NCBI GenBank assembly: GCA_003049465.1
Contig: PYSS01000013.1
Coordinates: forward strand, 396,360-460,359
Direction of reading: 5' to 3'
From: Magnaporthiopsis rhizophila
Lineage: Eukaryota > Ascomycota > Sordariomycetes > Magnaporthales > Magnaporthaceae
Length of the DNA stretch: 64,000 nt
Positions 11,044 to 21,919 of the stretch are shown piece by piece. Under the pieces are notes generated by a model, which worked only from the letters and a program-made list of their open reading frames with translations, was not told the DNA's origin and ran no database searches. The position numbers were made by a program, and so were the translations under genes. The first letter of the stretch is position 1, and each line of letters begins with the position of its first letter.

Positions 11044-14000
11044 TCACAGCCAAAGCAGCCACCTAACACCGCCGACGATGCCCTTCCCGATGCCGAGAAA
11101 TACGCGGGCGATGACGACGACGGCCCAGACGTACCACATGAAGCCGACGAGCGCCCACTCGACGGCGAGCCAGCCGGCCCGGCGCACCCAGCGGAAGCGG
11201 CGGCGGCGGCGGCGGAGCAGCTTCTCGATGACGTCGACCACGCGCTTGACCCGCAGCCGCTGGCCCGTCGCCAGGTCGCGTGACACGTCGTCGGCCTCGT
11301 CGGCCGCCGCTCGCGTCAGCGACGACAGGTCGACGGCCACGCGGGCCCGCACCTCGTCGACCCGCGCGAGTAGCGCCGGCGCCGCGTGCGCGCTGAAGGC
11401 GTCGCTCCGGTGCGTCCACTGCCGCGCCGACCGCTGCATCGCCTCCGACGCCTGCTGCGCCGCCCGGCAGTGCCGCGCCGCCACCAGCGCCGGCGCCAGC
11501 AGCATTTTCTGCTGCTGCTGTTGCTGTCGAGGCTGTACGGCCGTGGTGCGCTTGGCGAGCTCTGATGCCAGTATTCCCGACCGCATGATGTGCACCCGCA
11601 GCCGCGCCACCTCCTGCCTGTTCAGCTTCCCGCTGTGCGATAGGGGCGAGCCGTGCTCCAGGAGCGCCAGGTCCGTGACCGAGATGCGTCGTACGTGGCG
11701 CGGCTGCTGTTCTTTGCTCTTGGATAGCGTGAGCCCGAGACCAAGATTGACGGGGTCGCCATCCAGCCCATCCTCGCTGCCCTTCGGGTTGAGCTGCGGC
11801 TGTATGGCTGGGGAGAGACCAGGAGACGACGGCGTGGCGGCCTGGACGTCCAGCCTAGGGGGCCTGAGCATATCAAAGCGCGGTGACCGCTGACTAGGCG
11901 GCTGGATAACAGGCAACCGCGAGTGGTCATATTCACCTTGCCCTGTCTGGCCGCCGCCTCCCTCCGACGGCGACTGTGGGCTGAAGGGCGGCATGACATC
12001 CAAGAAGTGCTTGGGCCCTCGCTTGGTCCCTGGGTGCGTTGGCACGGGTTCTCTATTGCGACCCCGGCTCGACTCGTCGTCGGTGGCGTCCGTGTCCGTG
12101 TTTGTGAAGACGGCATCATCGGCTCCTGACGCGTGGCCCGCGGCATCCTCCGTCGACGACGGCTCCTTCTTCCACAACAGCTCGCTAACCTTGGACACCC
12201 CTGACCGCAGGACGCTGTCGATGCGCGGCGGGCCTCTAGCGAAAAACCCGCGCAGGCCCGACGACTCCTCTGCCGTCATCTTGAGGCTGGGGTGGCTCTT
12301 GTGCGACTTGTGGCTGTCGCCCGTCGTCTTGGACACGAGTTTGCGCACCGGCGACGGTCTCCTTGCCGACGGAGACCGCCCGAGGTGATCAGGAGACAGA
12401 TTCGAGGGCGGGGTCGAGTCCAGGACGGGAGGAGAGTTGAGCCGTGAGTTCTTCTTGAGCTGGTCTGGAGGAGACAAAATAACTGTGTTTACAGCGGCGT
12501 CACTGTCGTCCCTGTCATCGGCATGGCCGCGTCCCATGCTACGGTCCCGCAGCTTCTGTTTGACCCGACTGAAGGGATTGCGCGACGGCGATGCGGGCCG
12601 GCTGGAAACTGGAGACAGATCCATACCGATGGGCAGCACAAAACCGCCGTCACCAACGCGCGTGGGCCGCAGCTCTGGCGACGCCGGCTGTGACGAGTCG
12701 TAATCGAATGAGAGCGCCCGAGGACGACGGCCGAGGAAGGTGGGCACCTCGAGGCTTTCTCGCCCGGCCCCAGGGCTGATCGGGGACCCAGGCCCCTTGG
12801 CAAACGAGTGGTGCGTACGATCCGACTCACCAGCAGCCTTCTTCAGTGCAGCGAGGGCTGTCGTCTTCTCCTCAGCCACGACAGGGCTACGGATCGATTC
12901 GCGCGAGCCGACGCGGCTATTGTTGACACTGCGCAGAGACCCCGGCACCGAGCTCCCTGCCCGCTCGGGCGCGATGCCAGTGGGCGTGTCCGTCGGGACG
13001 GCCTTGGACTTCAGCGTCGTGTTCTCCTGGTCGAGGCTAGGGCGCCCGCCGCCCTGAGCCAGCCTCTCACGGTTCTCGCGAGCAATCATCTCGAGCATCT
13101 GCTTTTCGAGCGCACTCTTGCCGTCGGCCGTGATAGTCCCTACGCGCGCGACCCCGCGCTTCCTGGGATCGCTGTCCGAGTCGGACTGATCAGAGGTGGA
13201 TCCCTTCCTGGGCCGCAGGAAGTCGTGGGCCATGGCCCCCGTGAAGGAGCCGCTGTGCCGGTGACGCCTGAGATGGTAAAGTTTCTGGCGCGCGCGCTCT
13301 CTGGCAGTGCTGAGAACGTGCTCGTGATCTCCCCCTTGAGATGACTTCCGTTCAAGTTGCAGCGATGAGCGCCTTGGCGAGGCAACGCTCGTATCCTGGA
13401 TAGCCTCCTGCATGGAGCTCGGCGCGACGAGTGCCGCCGTCGCCGTCCCGGCCAACAGCGCCCCGATTGTGTTGAGATTCTTGGAAGGAGATGGCAGTTG
13501 CAGCGGTTCCGGGCCCTGCGGGAAGACACGCTTCCAGCTACGGTCTTCGACGCACTTTTTGTTATCATCCTGCTCGAGCCAGTAGACGTCGGCGACCAGG
13601 TCCGCCGGGTTGATGAGCCAGTCAACCCGTGGCCTTTTGGGCTTTGTGGTGACAAGCGCCGAATTTCTGGACGAACCGTTGCCGGGCGGTGGCGAGCCGA
13701 TGGCGGCAGCCTCGGCCGGGGCAAACGGGGGCAAAGCGCTGGCACCGATGGTCCTGTTCTGCCCCGTAGCTGTCCAGTGTGCGACGTGGTTGACCCAGTC
13801 GGTGACGTCTGCAACGTTACCAAAGCCTTGCCCATCACCATCGATGGCTCGCCGCTCCCGGGCCCGTACCTTGCGGTTCCGGATGTACTGCAGCGGGTTA
13901 TACTCGCGGCCCAGCTTCACCATCAGCTCGGCGCCGGCGTAGGCGGCCGGATTGGATGGGCCGGGCGACCCCGGGCCGCTGCCGGCCGTGCTCGCCCGAG

Positions 14001-15483
14001 AGAACTCGGGTTTTAGCGGCGGCACGAGGTCAAGCAAGCGCCTGTGCTGGGCAAGCAGCTCAAGGTAATCCTTGGCCTTTTGGGCCCTGGTCAGGGTCGA
14101 CTGTGAAAAGTGGTACCGGTACCCGTTGCCAGCGCTGGCGTTTATCTCGGCAAGGTCGAAGCCTGGATGCAGCGGGCTGGAGATGCGCTGCTGGCCAGCC
14201 GACACAGCCCTGCCAGGTATTGGAGATATGTTGCGGGAGGCCCTTCGTTGCTGGTGAAGGTGCTGCCGCAGGTTGGCTCCCAGTTTCGATGCGCCCCCGT
14301 CAGACGGCACCGGGGCGAGCTTTGGCGGAGCCAGTGGCTGCGAAACATTGCGCCTGGCGGCAAGGCGTCTCGATTCGCTCAGACTCAAGGCCATATTCAC
14401 GATCTGGGTGGAATCCAAGTCCAGGGCGGAGGAGGGTCGGGAAGAGGCGGAAGTAGACGGGGCGGAGGAGGAGGTGCCTGGGGCTGGGCCTGCTGGTGTT
14501 TGCCGAAGATGACGATGGGCATAATTCTCGTATGCTATTGGGGGTCCGCCATAGCTGGCGGGCCGGGCTGCTGCTTGCGTCGCCGGGGGCAGCCTCGTGA
14601 CGGTATCGTGGTCATGGACTGCCAGGGGCCTCGGTACTGCAGCCTCGGTGGAAAAGCTGCTGCTGCCGCCGGCTGGCTGCAGCGGAGAGGGCGCATTCTG
14701 AGGGAATAGTGTATTTGCAGGAGGGCTCGTATACAGTGCTGTTTCGGGCGTGGTGGGCATTGGTATTGGCGCGAGGCTGTGGCGAGTCTTGGATAGAACT
14801 CCAGCCTCACTGAGGTTCTGCCGTCTCCTCCGGCTGCCCGGCTCGCCGGAGCTGCTACCGCTAGTATGGGCTCCATGCTGGTCGGAAGCCGGACTGTCGA
14901 ACAGGCCGCCGGAGAGGAGGAAGCCGCCGCTCGATCTGTTCTTACGGGAGCGCAGGCCAGCGTTGCCATCTCCGCCGCCAGCCCGAGATGTGCTCATGCT
15001 GGGACCGGCATGGGCAGCAGCATGGAGAGCAACGCCATCGTCGCGCCGGCGACGACGCGGCTCAGGGGACAGGGGCTGCTGGAGGTTGTCTGTGGAGCGC
15101 TCAGAGGGAGTCGAGTGGTCGGTCATGGATGGAAATCGGGGGCCCAAGGAGGAGCCGGATGGCGACGGCGACGTAGCCGTCGTCGTGGGGACCAGGGCGG
15201 GCGGGTCGATTCGCAGGGAGTCGAGGACGTTTGCGGCACTGCTAGCGCTAGTGTTGCTACTGTCGCTCGCGGCTGGGCGTGTCGGCGAAAGAGGCCTGCT
15301 GCTGGGCGCGCTCAGGCTTGCAGCATGGTCGTGGACGTCGTGGGAGTCGTGGGCGACGCCGCTGGGATAGCGGCTACCGAGCGGGAAGTCGTGGGGATTG
15401 TTGAGCAGCTGCGGGTGATGCTTCTGGTGGTGATGCCGACGGTGGGGACGTGTTTGATGATGGCCGGCATCGTGCTCCGTCAT
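11044..15483 (-). CDS. Large Ser/Pro-rich fungal protein with C-terminal membrane anchor (possibly Mtc4-like)
   Basis: A single uninterrupted frame of 1479 aa from the ATG at 15483. The frame continues open upstream to 15720 but without an ATG. Most of the chain is disordered, rich in Ser, Pro, Arg, His and Gln. A conserved-looking core near residues 455-660 contains YRYHFSQSTLTRAQKAKDYL, KLGREYNPLQYIRNRKVR, a DVTDWVNHVAHW stretch and RVDWLINPADLVADVYWLEQ. The C-terminal 200 aa hold helical segments rich in Arg/Ala, then two hydrophobic stretches (WALVGFMWYVWAVVVIARV and FLGIGKGIVGGVRWLLWL), suggesting a membrane hairpin at the very C-terminus. The layout recalls the fungal Mtc4 (maintenance of telomere capping 4) family, but I make that link only from memory of the motif. 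Function unknown. A small 5' intron or exon could be missing. Confidence 0.7.
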   Translation of the reverse strand: MTEHDAGHHQTRPHRRHHHQKHHPQLLNNPHDFPLGSRYPSGVAHDSHDVHDHAASLSAPSSRPLSPTRPAASDSSNTSASSAANVLDSLRIDPPALVPTTTATSPSPSGSSLGPRFPSMTDHSTPSERSTDNLQQPLSPEPRRRRRDDGVALHAAAHAGPSMSTSRAGGGDGNAGLRSRKNRSSGGFLLSGGLFDSPASDQHGAHTSGSSSGEPGSRRRRQNLSEAGVLSKTRHSLAPIPMPTTPETALYTSPPANTLFPQNAPSPLQPAGGSSSFSTEAAVPRPLAVHDHDTVTRLPPATQAAARPASYGGPPIAYENYAHRHLRQTPAGPAPGTSSSAPSTSASSRPSSALDLDSTQIVNMALSLSESRRLAARRNVSQPLAPPKLAPVPSDGGASKLGANLRQHLHQQRRASRNISPIPGRAVSAGQQRISSPLHPGFDLAEINASAGNGYRYHFSQSTLTRAQKAKDYLELLAQHRRLLDLVPPLKPEFSRASTAGSGPGSPGPSNPAAYAGAELMVKLGREYNPLQYIRNRKVRARERRAIDGDGQGFGNVADVTDWVNHVAHWTATGQNRTIGASALPPFAPAEAAAIGSPPPGNGSSRNSALVTTKPKRPRVDWLINPADLVADVYWLEQDDNKKCVEDRSWKRVFPQGPEPLQLPSPSKNLNTIGALLAGTATAALVAPSSMQEAIQDTSVASPRRSSLQLERKSSQGGDHEHVLSTARERARQKLYHLRRHRHSGSFTGAMAHDFLRPRKGSTSDQSDSDSDPRKRGVARVGTITADGKSALEKQMLEMIARENRERLAQGGGRPSLDQENTTLKSKAVPTDTPTGIAPERAGSSVPGSLRSVNNSRVGSRESIRSPVVAEEKTTALAALKKAAGESDRTHHSFAKGPGSPISPGAGRESLEVPTFLGRRPRALSFDYDSSQPASPELRPTRVGDGGFVLPIGMDLSPVSSRPASPSRNPFSRVKQKLRDRSMGRGHADDRDDSDAAVNTVILSPPDQLKKNSRLNSPPVLDSTPPSNLSPDHLGRSPSARRPSPVRKLVSKTTGDSHKSHKSHPSLKMTAEESSGLRGFFARGPPRIDSVLRSGVSKVSELLWKKEPSSTEDAAGHASGADDAVFTNTDTDATDDESSRGRNREPVPTHPGTKRGPKHFLDVMPPFSPQSPSEGGGGQTGQGEYDHSRLPVIQPPSQRSPRFDMLRPPRLDVQAATPSSPGLSPAIQPQLNPKGSEDGLDGDPVNLGLGLTLSKSKEQQPRHVRRISVTDLALLEHGSPLSHSGKLNRQEVARLRVHIMRSGILASELAKRTTAVQPRQQQQQQKMLLAPALVAARHCRAAQQASEAMQRSARQWTHRSDAFSAHAAPALLARVDEVRARVAVDLSSLTRAAADEADDVSRDLATGQRLRVKRVVDVIEKLLRRRRRRFRWVRRAGWLAVEWALVGFMWYVWAVVVIARVFLGIGKGIVGGVRWLLWL

Positions 15484-17167
15484 TGCGCGATTCAGGGCGG
15501 CCTTGATGAATCGAGGCGGCGGCGGCCAGGCGGGCGGTTTAGGGGAGCCTTGCCGATTCACATCACATGTCAGCCATCGATTGCTGTCGACGCCGTTCTG
15601 CCGACGAGAGGCGTGGCAGCGTGCAGAATGGAAGCTACTGTTTGGAGGCGTAGCCAAGAATCGACACCGCCCGACGATCCAGAAGCAGCAGAAAAAAGTG
15701 TTGGGCCTACAAATCCACAATCAAGGAAGACCGTGCTCATTTTTCTGCTCTTTTCTTTTTTTCTCGGCTTTCCTGGAATTTAGCGAAAGCACTTTCAGGC
15801 GAAAACTAGAATGCCAGCGCTCCAGACAGCTAACCAGCTGCAGCTGGACTTTTTCCTCTCTGTGAGCGACGCGAATGAGTCTAGCTTTGGTTCATGCCAG
15901 CAGAGCCGTCAGGTGATCAGCAGTGCTGTGCCTCCCGGCAGTTGTCAATGTTATCGACACTAATGCCGGGAGTCTTGGTGCGCGGGGAAAACGGCGGCTG
16001 CCGGACCCTATCCCGTGAGATCTGCCCGTCAGCAGGACAAGACGGACGGTCTCAAGTTGCGTCCGACATGTGAATGTCTGTCTTGGACTTCCGGCAGGCA
16101 CGAACTTTTAGGCCCCCATTCCAGCTGTGAAGCTGGCGCAAACCTGAAGCCAATGAGTTCAGCCGATGCGACGGATGCGCTCGCCCGGATCAGACCGGGC
16201 CTGCGTCTTGTGCTTCCGGCTCCTGCTCGACATGCAGCGGATCGTTAGGCTGACAAAGTTACTGTATAACCGAGGAGCACACCATGAGCTCGTCCGTCGA
16301 TGCAACATGGTCTCCCGCTGCTCTCCACCTTATACCACCTGCAGTTTGCAGCAGCCCACATTCCGCATTTCATGTGCCTGGGAAATCCCCGGCTTGCCCA
16401 ATCGCCATGTTGGAGAACACATATATCATGAGAGTGACGGTAAGGGCTGAGAAATTCACATCAAAACCAGTGTTGGGTTCTGTCTGTCGACTCTACCTAC
16501 TCTTCTGCCAAAGGAGCGCCCCCTTAAAGCCCTGGGAGTAGACCTGGTCATCTCAGAATAACGTCATGGATAATGGATGGCCGTCTCCACCAGGTTGGCC
16601 CTTGCGCCGTCGGCTTTAATGCTCATCTTCAATGCCCATAGAGCTCCCGCCGATTATTTATCGTTTCCCATGACCCGCCTCATGCATCTCTCCGATACAA
16701 CCTTACTAAAAACTGCAAGCACAATACCTAGCACGCTAGTTTTCTCACCCGTATCGCGTATTGCCAGAAACCCACGCCCTCGGCTCTTGTTGACGCAATA
16801 GGTGGCGATGCCCTTGCTGCCCCTGCCCCTCCTTGCCTTCTCTTCTCTCCACCCAACCCAACGTGAGGCAGTCCACGATCATGCCCGACTCGGACTTCTC
16901 CTGCAGCGTTGACCGGCCGGAATGTCCGGCCGACCCTGCGATCGCCATAACCACGTTTCAATAAATGGTCTTCAACCTTCCAAGCACAGCTTGGCTGGGA
17001 GGCTCCCTTCGAGAATGCGTCACGTAGCCCAAAATAGACTGTGCACTCTCTGCACCAGAAGCTGCACTTATAAAAAAGAAGCGACTTTCACCACGACACA
17101 GCTTTAAATCTACTATCAGAATTTTCGGTTTACGAGTCTCACTACGCGCATGGTATTCAGGTATTCA

Positions 17168-17171
<4 letters not shown>

Positions 17172-17218
<47 letters not shown>
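17172..17218. repeat. Poly-T tract, 47 bp
   Basis: An uninterrupted run of 47 T on the plus strand, 1.8 kb upstream of the hydrophobin. No retroposed ORF and no clear target-site duplication are seen beside it. Confidence 0.95.
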
Positions 17219-17219
<1 letters not shown>

Positions 17220-17990
17220 GGTTTTATTCCTGTGGTGGGAGGTGTTTCTATGTTTGTGCAAGGAAATTTTCCTTGTCCTCGTCGGAGGCGCGTCGTGGAG
17301 GATGGTTAGCACGCCAACTGGAACATCAAGCCACCACACAGTGACTGGCGATGCAAGGCCTCAATATCTCTCTCACTTTCTCCTTTAATCCTGTTCCCGT
17401 CTCAGAAAAGTATCAGCATCCCCCGACTCGTGTCGTCGCGCTCATGGCTTCAGCCTCGTCCATCATTTTCGATGCCCGCATCTTTGCAGTAGCGCATTTC
17501 CACTTCAGACCATCAACGCCCTCCAAGCGAGCCAAATAAGCATCGGCTCGGGGCGATTCGACGGCAACTGCAGGCGAGCCGTTCTGCGAGAGTGGCGATG
17601 TCGATGGTGTCGGTCAAAGCGTGGCTGGTGAACTAACAATGTCGATCCCTACCCATCTGTGAGAGGCGTTGCCCAGATTGGCAATCGGATTGGCTGCCCG
17701 CAAAAAAAAGGTCTCCTGTTCCTGATTTTGGATGTAACCCTGTCGTCGCGGTGTGGAACTCGCTTGTTGAGCCTCTCGTCGCGTCAAGTTCCGTCATTCT
17801 GGCACGTCGGGCGGCCCCTGACGTATGTCAGATCGGGCGAGGCTCCCGTGTGGGGTTAAACGACCTGCCGATCACCAGGGCCGTTGTTCATGGAACCATG
17901 CGTGTTGAACCGGCGGTTCGGTTATTACTTCCTCTGCTGTCGTGGCAGGTTGTGCGTGCGTGTGGCGAGCCCGCTCTGCCCAGCAGTCAC

Positions 17991-18254
17991 TCACCTCGTT
18001 GCAGTAGGAAATCGGTGTATTCCCTCCGGCAAACTGCCGACGTGCATCTTGGCTATCCATTGGCCTATCTCTCTTGCCCTGACGGTGGTTTCGGCGGCGA
18101 CAGCGGCGCCAAGCGTTTCCACCCTCTCGATGAATTCCGGTTGCGTCGGCTGCAGCAAGATATTAACAAGCGGAGACAGCATGCCAATGACGGCACTCGG
18201 CCGCGCCTCCGTTCTCCGTCCTCCCGCGGCGAATGCAACGCTAGCCCACCCCAT
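17991..18254 (-). other. Possible gene fragment (87-codon ORF)
   Basis: This minus-strand frame has amino-acid composition like real protein: a hydrophobic helix-like piece (MLSPLVNILLQPTQPEFIE), then RVETLGAAVAAETTVRARE and IGQWIAKMH. Flanking sequence does not extend it convincingly with splice sites. I do not recognise the family. It may be an exon of an unpredicted gene, a decayed gene or chance. Confidence 0.2.
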
Positions 18255-18824
18255 GCCCGCCCGTCACCGCAGGCCCTCCGGTTCAGCCGCCTGAACGACG
18301 ACATACTCGTACCAAAAACAAATTGCCCTGGCTGGATGAAGGATCAATGACGATCATGCCCTCCTTAACACGGGCCTTTATCGACCGGGGCCCCGGGCGC
18401 CTCGGGGCCTCGACACACCAACAGGAACGAAGGAGAACGTGACGATCATCAACCTCCTCGCTCCCAACTCCACTCTTTCTCTCTCCCTCAGACAGCGCCA
18501 TGGCCCCGAGCCCCCGGCCAGGGGCCGGCGTTGGCCGTACCTGTCCTGAGGCGATTCCGGTAGTGACGTTCTGGATGCAGCGCCCAAGACACGTTGACGC
18601 ATCGTACCATTCTTTAGACTAGCCTCGTTGAGAGCTCTTGCACTTCTCGTTCGCGTCTTATGCTATGGGAGGCCTCCTTGGCGGTCTGTTTAGGAGGTAG
18701 CGAGGAGTTGGCGAGGAGGTTTCCAAGGAAGCAGTCGTTACGGTATGACGATGTCATCACGTCTGCGCATGTTTGACCTTGCTTCCCATAGTCCCTCTCC
18801 CCATCTACCGTACTCCTCCCCAGG

Positions 18825-18832
18825 TATAAATA
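18825..18832 (+). promoter_or_regulatory. TATA box of the hydrophobin gene
   Basis: TATAAATA lies about 160 bp before the hydrophobin ATG, followed by a pyrimidine-rich CT leader typical of strongly expressed fungal genes. The start context is CACCAAAATG, close to the fungal consensus. Confidence 0.6.
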
Positions 18833-18988
18833 CAGAAGTTCTCTCCCGTTCACTCCGGATCGAAAAGGAGTCTTTGTTCTCCATCCAGCCTTCTGCCTCC
18901 TTTACCTTCGCTCAACCCAAACCTACAGAGACCTTTCGCTTTCTCGCGACTTGATATAGTCAAAGAAACAGAATCCCCATCCACCAAA

Positions 18989-19472
18989 ATGCAGTTCACC
19001 TCTGTCATCGCCACCCTCTTCGCGGCCGCCGGCGCCGTCGCCCTCCCCGCCGACGTCGTCGAGCGCCAGGTGCCCTACGCGCCCTGCGCCGGCCTGAGCG
19101 GCAGCCCCGTGTGCTGCGCCACCGACGTCCTCGGCCTCGTCAACCTTGACTGCGGCAACCGTACGTTGTTGTCCATTATCACCACTACCTATCCATGCTT
19201 ATGAAACCTGGATATCTGAAACGATACTAACCCGCACTGATAATGGGTCGACAGCCCCGTCTACTCCCACCTCCGGCGCCAACTTCAGCGCCATCTGCGC
19301 CGAGATGGGCCAGCGCGCCCGCTGCTGCGCCCTCCCCGTCGTAAGTTCCTGGCCTTTAAACCGCCCGCAACGTTGATAACGATGATGAATAGACGTCTAA
19401 CACTGTCCATCTTCAACCACACAGCTTGAACAGGGCCTCCTGTGCGCCGTCCCCTCCGGCGTCCAGGACTAA
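18989..19472 (+). CDS. Class II hydrophobin
   Basis: Small secreted amphipathic protein that self-assembles at air-water or wall surfaces. Three exons (18989-19160, 19255-19340, 19425-19472) give 101 aa. Residues 1-19 form a signal peptide, with possible Kex2-like processing after VVER. Eight cysteines are at 33, 42, 43, 55, 72, 81, 82 and 93, with spacing C-X8-CC-X11-C-X16-C-X8-CC-X10-C, which is the class II pattern. Both introns fall between conserved cysteine blocks, as is usual for this family. The promoter is TATA-containing. Length is normal for class II. Confidence 0.95.
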
Positions 19473-20119
19473 ACAGGGTGCAATTCCCCAAGTCAGCATG
19501 TCTCCCGCTTTTAATGCTGGGACCAGTTGTAGCACCGCGTTTCTTTTGTCATACGATGTATAGTTGAGCGGTAATGAGTGAAAGCAAGGATTTGGATGGC
19601 TAGGCAGGTTTTCATACTTCATCGGGAGGACTTCACCCCTGCCTAGATTACTGTAAGAGCCATGATAGATACTACGCTCTCTTATACTTTTACGAGACAA
19701 ATGGCGTGTCCAAGTATTGCGAATATGTTCGCAGCAGTGGTTTTGCTAGTAGGCCTTGCTTCGTAGTTGGGTAACAGCAATTCGATTCCCTCATCAGAGC
19801 GCATTGCATTGCTTCTTCCCTTGTGCGACTTAACTTAGTCTTCGGTGTTGAACATCTGGGGTCTATCCACCTACCTAGGCACCACTAGCGGTACCGAACA
19901 AAGGACTGGAGATAAAAAGTCCCACTAAATCCCTGGATCAGTAGATCGAGAGAGACAAAGACAACAAAGAAAGAGAAGCGATTCGCTATCCCAGACATGC
20001 AATCTAGTGCGCCGAAAAATAGGCCGCAAAGTCAAATATTTCCAGAACGCCGTCTGACCCGGACCGCCAGGAGCAAACGCCTCTCTACCCAAAAGCCCGG
20101 ACATGCCCCAAAAAGAAGC
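19473..20119. other. Convergent intergenic region, 647 bp
   Basis: Holds the 3' UTRs of the hydrophobin and of the PHAF1-like gene. No ORF of note and no repeat. Confidence 0.6.
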
Positions 20120-21919
20120 TCAGAATACTGTCACTGCGCTCACAAACCCATTGCGTAGAACCTCAAATACCAGACCCGGAAATCCGTATAGTGTCGTCGT
20201 CGAGTTCTCGCCCCCAACCCCATCGTTGCCCATCTTCCTACTGCCGCTCCTGCCACCCATGCCCACACTATCACCCTCCCAACCTCCAAGGAGCTCGATG
20301 CTGCTCCCGGGACTGTCACCCCAGCCGCGGTTGAGGACCATGCCACGCTGCCGCTGCCTCGCATCTGCCTCGGAGGCATAAGCCGGCCGCCACTCCTCGC
20401 GCAGACGTTCCTCCGTCTCGGAAAAGGGCGTCTCCGAGTCCACAGCATCGGCCCCCTCGTGATCGAGGTAAGCTATCTCCCACCTGCAGCGCCTGTGGCG
20501 GTTGAAAGGGTAGGAGCCCGGTACGTTGCCATGCAGAATCATTTTGGTGGCCACGAGTCGGTCTGTTGACTCTGATGGTAGTGTCTTGTCCTGAGGCGCG
20601 TGATTCAGGTTCTGGTCATCTCCCCCGTGTTGCGTCAATGAAGGGGGAGGCTGCGACGGTGCAGCCGGTGTCGAAACAAGTATGTCAAAGCCGAGGTAGA
20701 AGTAGTTGTAGAAGCACTCGCCCGCGACATTGTCTGCAAAGTCGTCCTCGACTGCCTCGCCATTAGAATCGTCATCATCGTCGTCCGAGGCCGTGTTAGC
20801 TGACAAGTCCGTATCGGTCAGATCGTCACGGCCTCCCAGGCTGCCGGGCTTGAGTTCTCCAGCCGATGTCGTCTCCGGTCGCGTTCGACTGCTGCTCGCC
20901 GTTCGGACGCGGTGGATGTACATGCGCTGGTCATTCTTACGGTATATGGCGTCGGGAGGGCCCAGCTCAGCAACTAAATCCTGTGCGCTCGTCTCACCCA
21001 AGGTGATCCAGGTTGAAGGCGTGGAGGGTCCAAGTGACGTAGGAGCCGACGAGCCTGGGGTGTTGTGCGTTGCACCGGATGTCGAGTTCCATTTGCGGAT
21101 GAGCTGAAGTTTACCGCCGCCATGGATTCGGACAAGCGCCACCTCGTCGGGGCTTGTGCTGTCCTTCGTACTCTTGGTCAAGGGAACGAAAGTCTTGAGG
21201 CTCGGCAAGGGGTCAGTCCAAAGGTTATCGCGTGCCTGGGCCCAGGAATCACCGCTGAATACTGCCATCGACGTAGCTGTCTGGGTTCCATTGTGCGAAA
21301 GCAATGACATGACGTCTTTGCTTGGCGAGTATGCCGAGCGAGGCATGGGAAATGTGAAGGCGACGCCCGGATAAGACAACACGTAGGTGCCTTCCTCCTT
21401 GTTGTCGCCTTCGCCAACAAACTCGCCATCGTAAGTCGGGCCCAGGAAACGGTTGTAGATGTGCTTGAATGTGGGACCAGCCGCGACGGCATCGGTTGAT
21501 GAAAACGCCGAGCCGTTTCCGGGCGGGCGCACAAGGTCCCGTTCATTGTTGGACTCCTTGAAGGTGATGTGGTTTTTGGTGAAGTCGATCACTTCAACCA
21601 GGCGCAGCCTCTGTTCGGGGCCGTCGAAGCGGAGGCGGATGCCATTCGAAGGAAGGTTGACGATGACGGGCTCCTTTATCGGCTCGTTCGGGGAGTAGAT
21701 CAGATCTAGTTTGGGGAAGCGCTGTGGCTCGGCCTTTAGACGGGTGAGGATGTCGTGAAGTGAGGCGCCGAGGACTGTAGAAGCGCATCAACAAGTTCAG
21801 TGGGTGGTAGTTAGCGGTCGTGATCAACAAGCCGTAGACAGAGGGAGGTTTGTGGAAGTGAACGGACCCAAGAATCCCAAGGCCTGGCCAGGATACAGCT
21901 GAGCTGAGAAGAGCGACAT
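20120..21919 (-). CDS. UPF0183 / PHAF1 (C16orf70, MYTHO) family protein
   Basis: Two exons (21919-21868 and 21774-20120) give 568 aa. The start MSLFSAQLYPGQALGFLVLG resembles the conserved N-terminus of the family once the 93-bp intron (GTCCGT donor, 21867-21775) is removed. Other family blocks are LIYSPNEP near residue 45, PSNGIRLRFDGPEQRLRLVE, a GPTYDGEF patch, the YRKNDQRMYIH block, NYFYLGFDIL, MILHGNVPGSYPFNRHRRC and the closing GLVFEVLRNGFVSAVTV. The animal homologue PHAF1 associates with PI3P at phagophores in autophagy; a similar role in fungi is inference. A Ser/Asp-rich insertion at about 345-375 (Asp-Asp run) is a fungal addition. I see no membrane segment. Confidence 0.9.

Larger units (their letters stand above)
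15484..18988. other. Gene-poor stretch, 3.5 kb
   Basis: Between the 5' end of the large minus-strand gene and the hydrophobin start. It contains the upstream region of the large gene, a 47-bp poly-T, one coding-looking fragment (17991-18254, listed separately) and the hydrophobin promoter. The remaining ORFs are short, overlap in several frames and show no family motifs. Confidence 0.55.
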
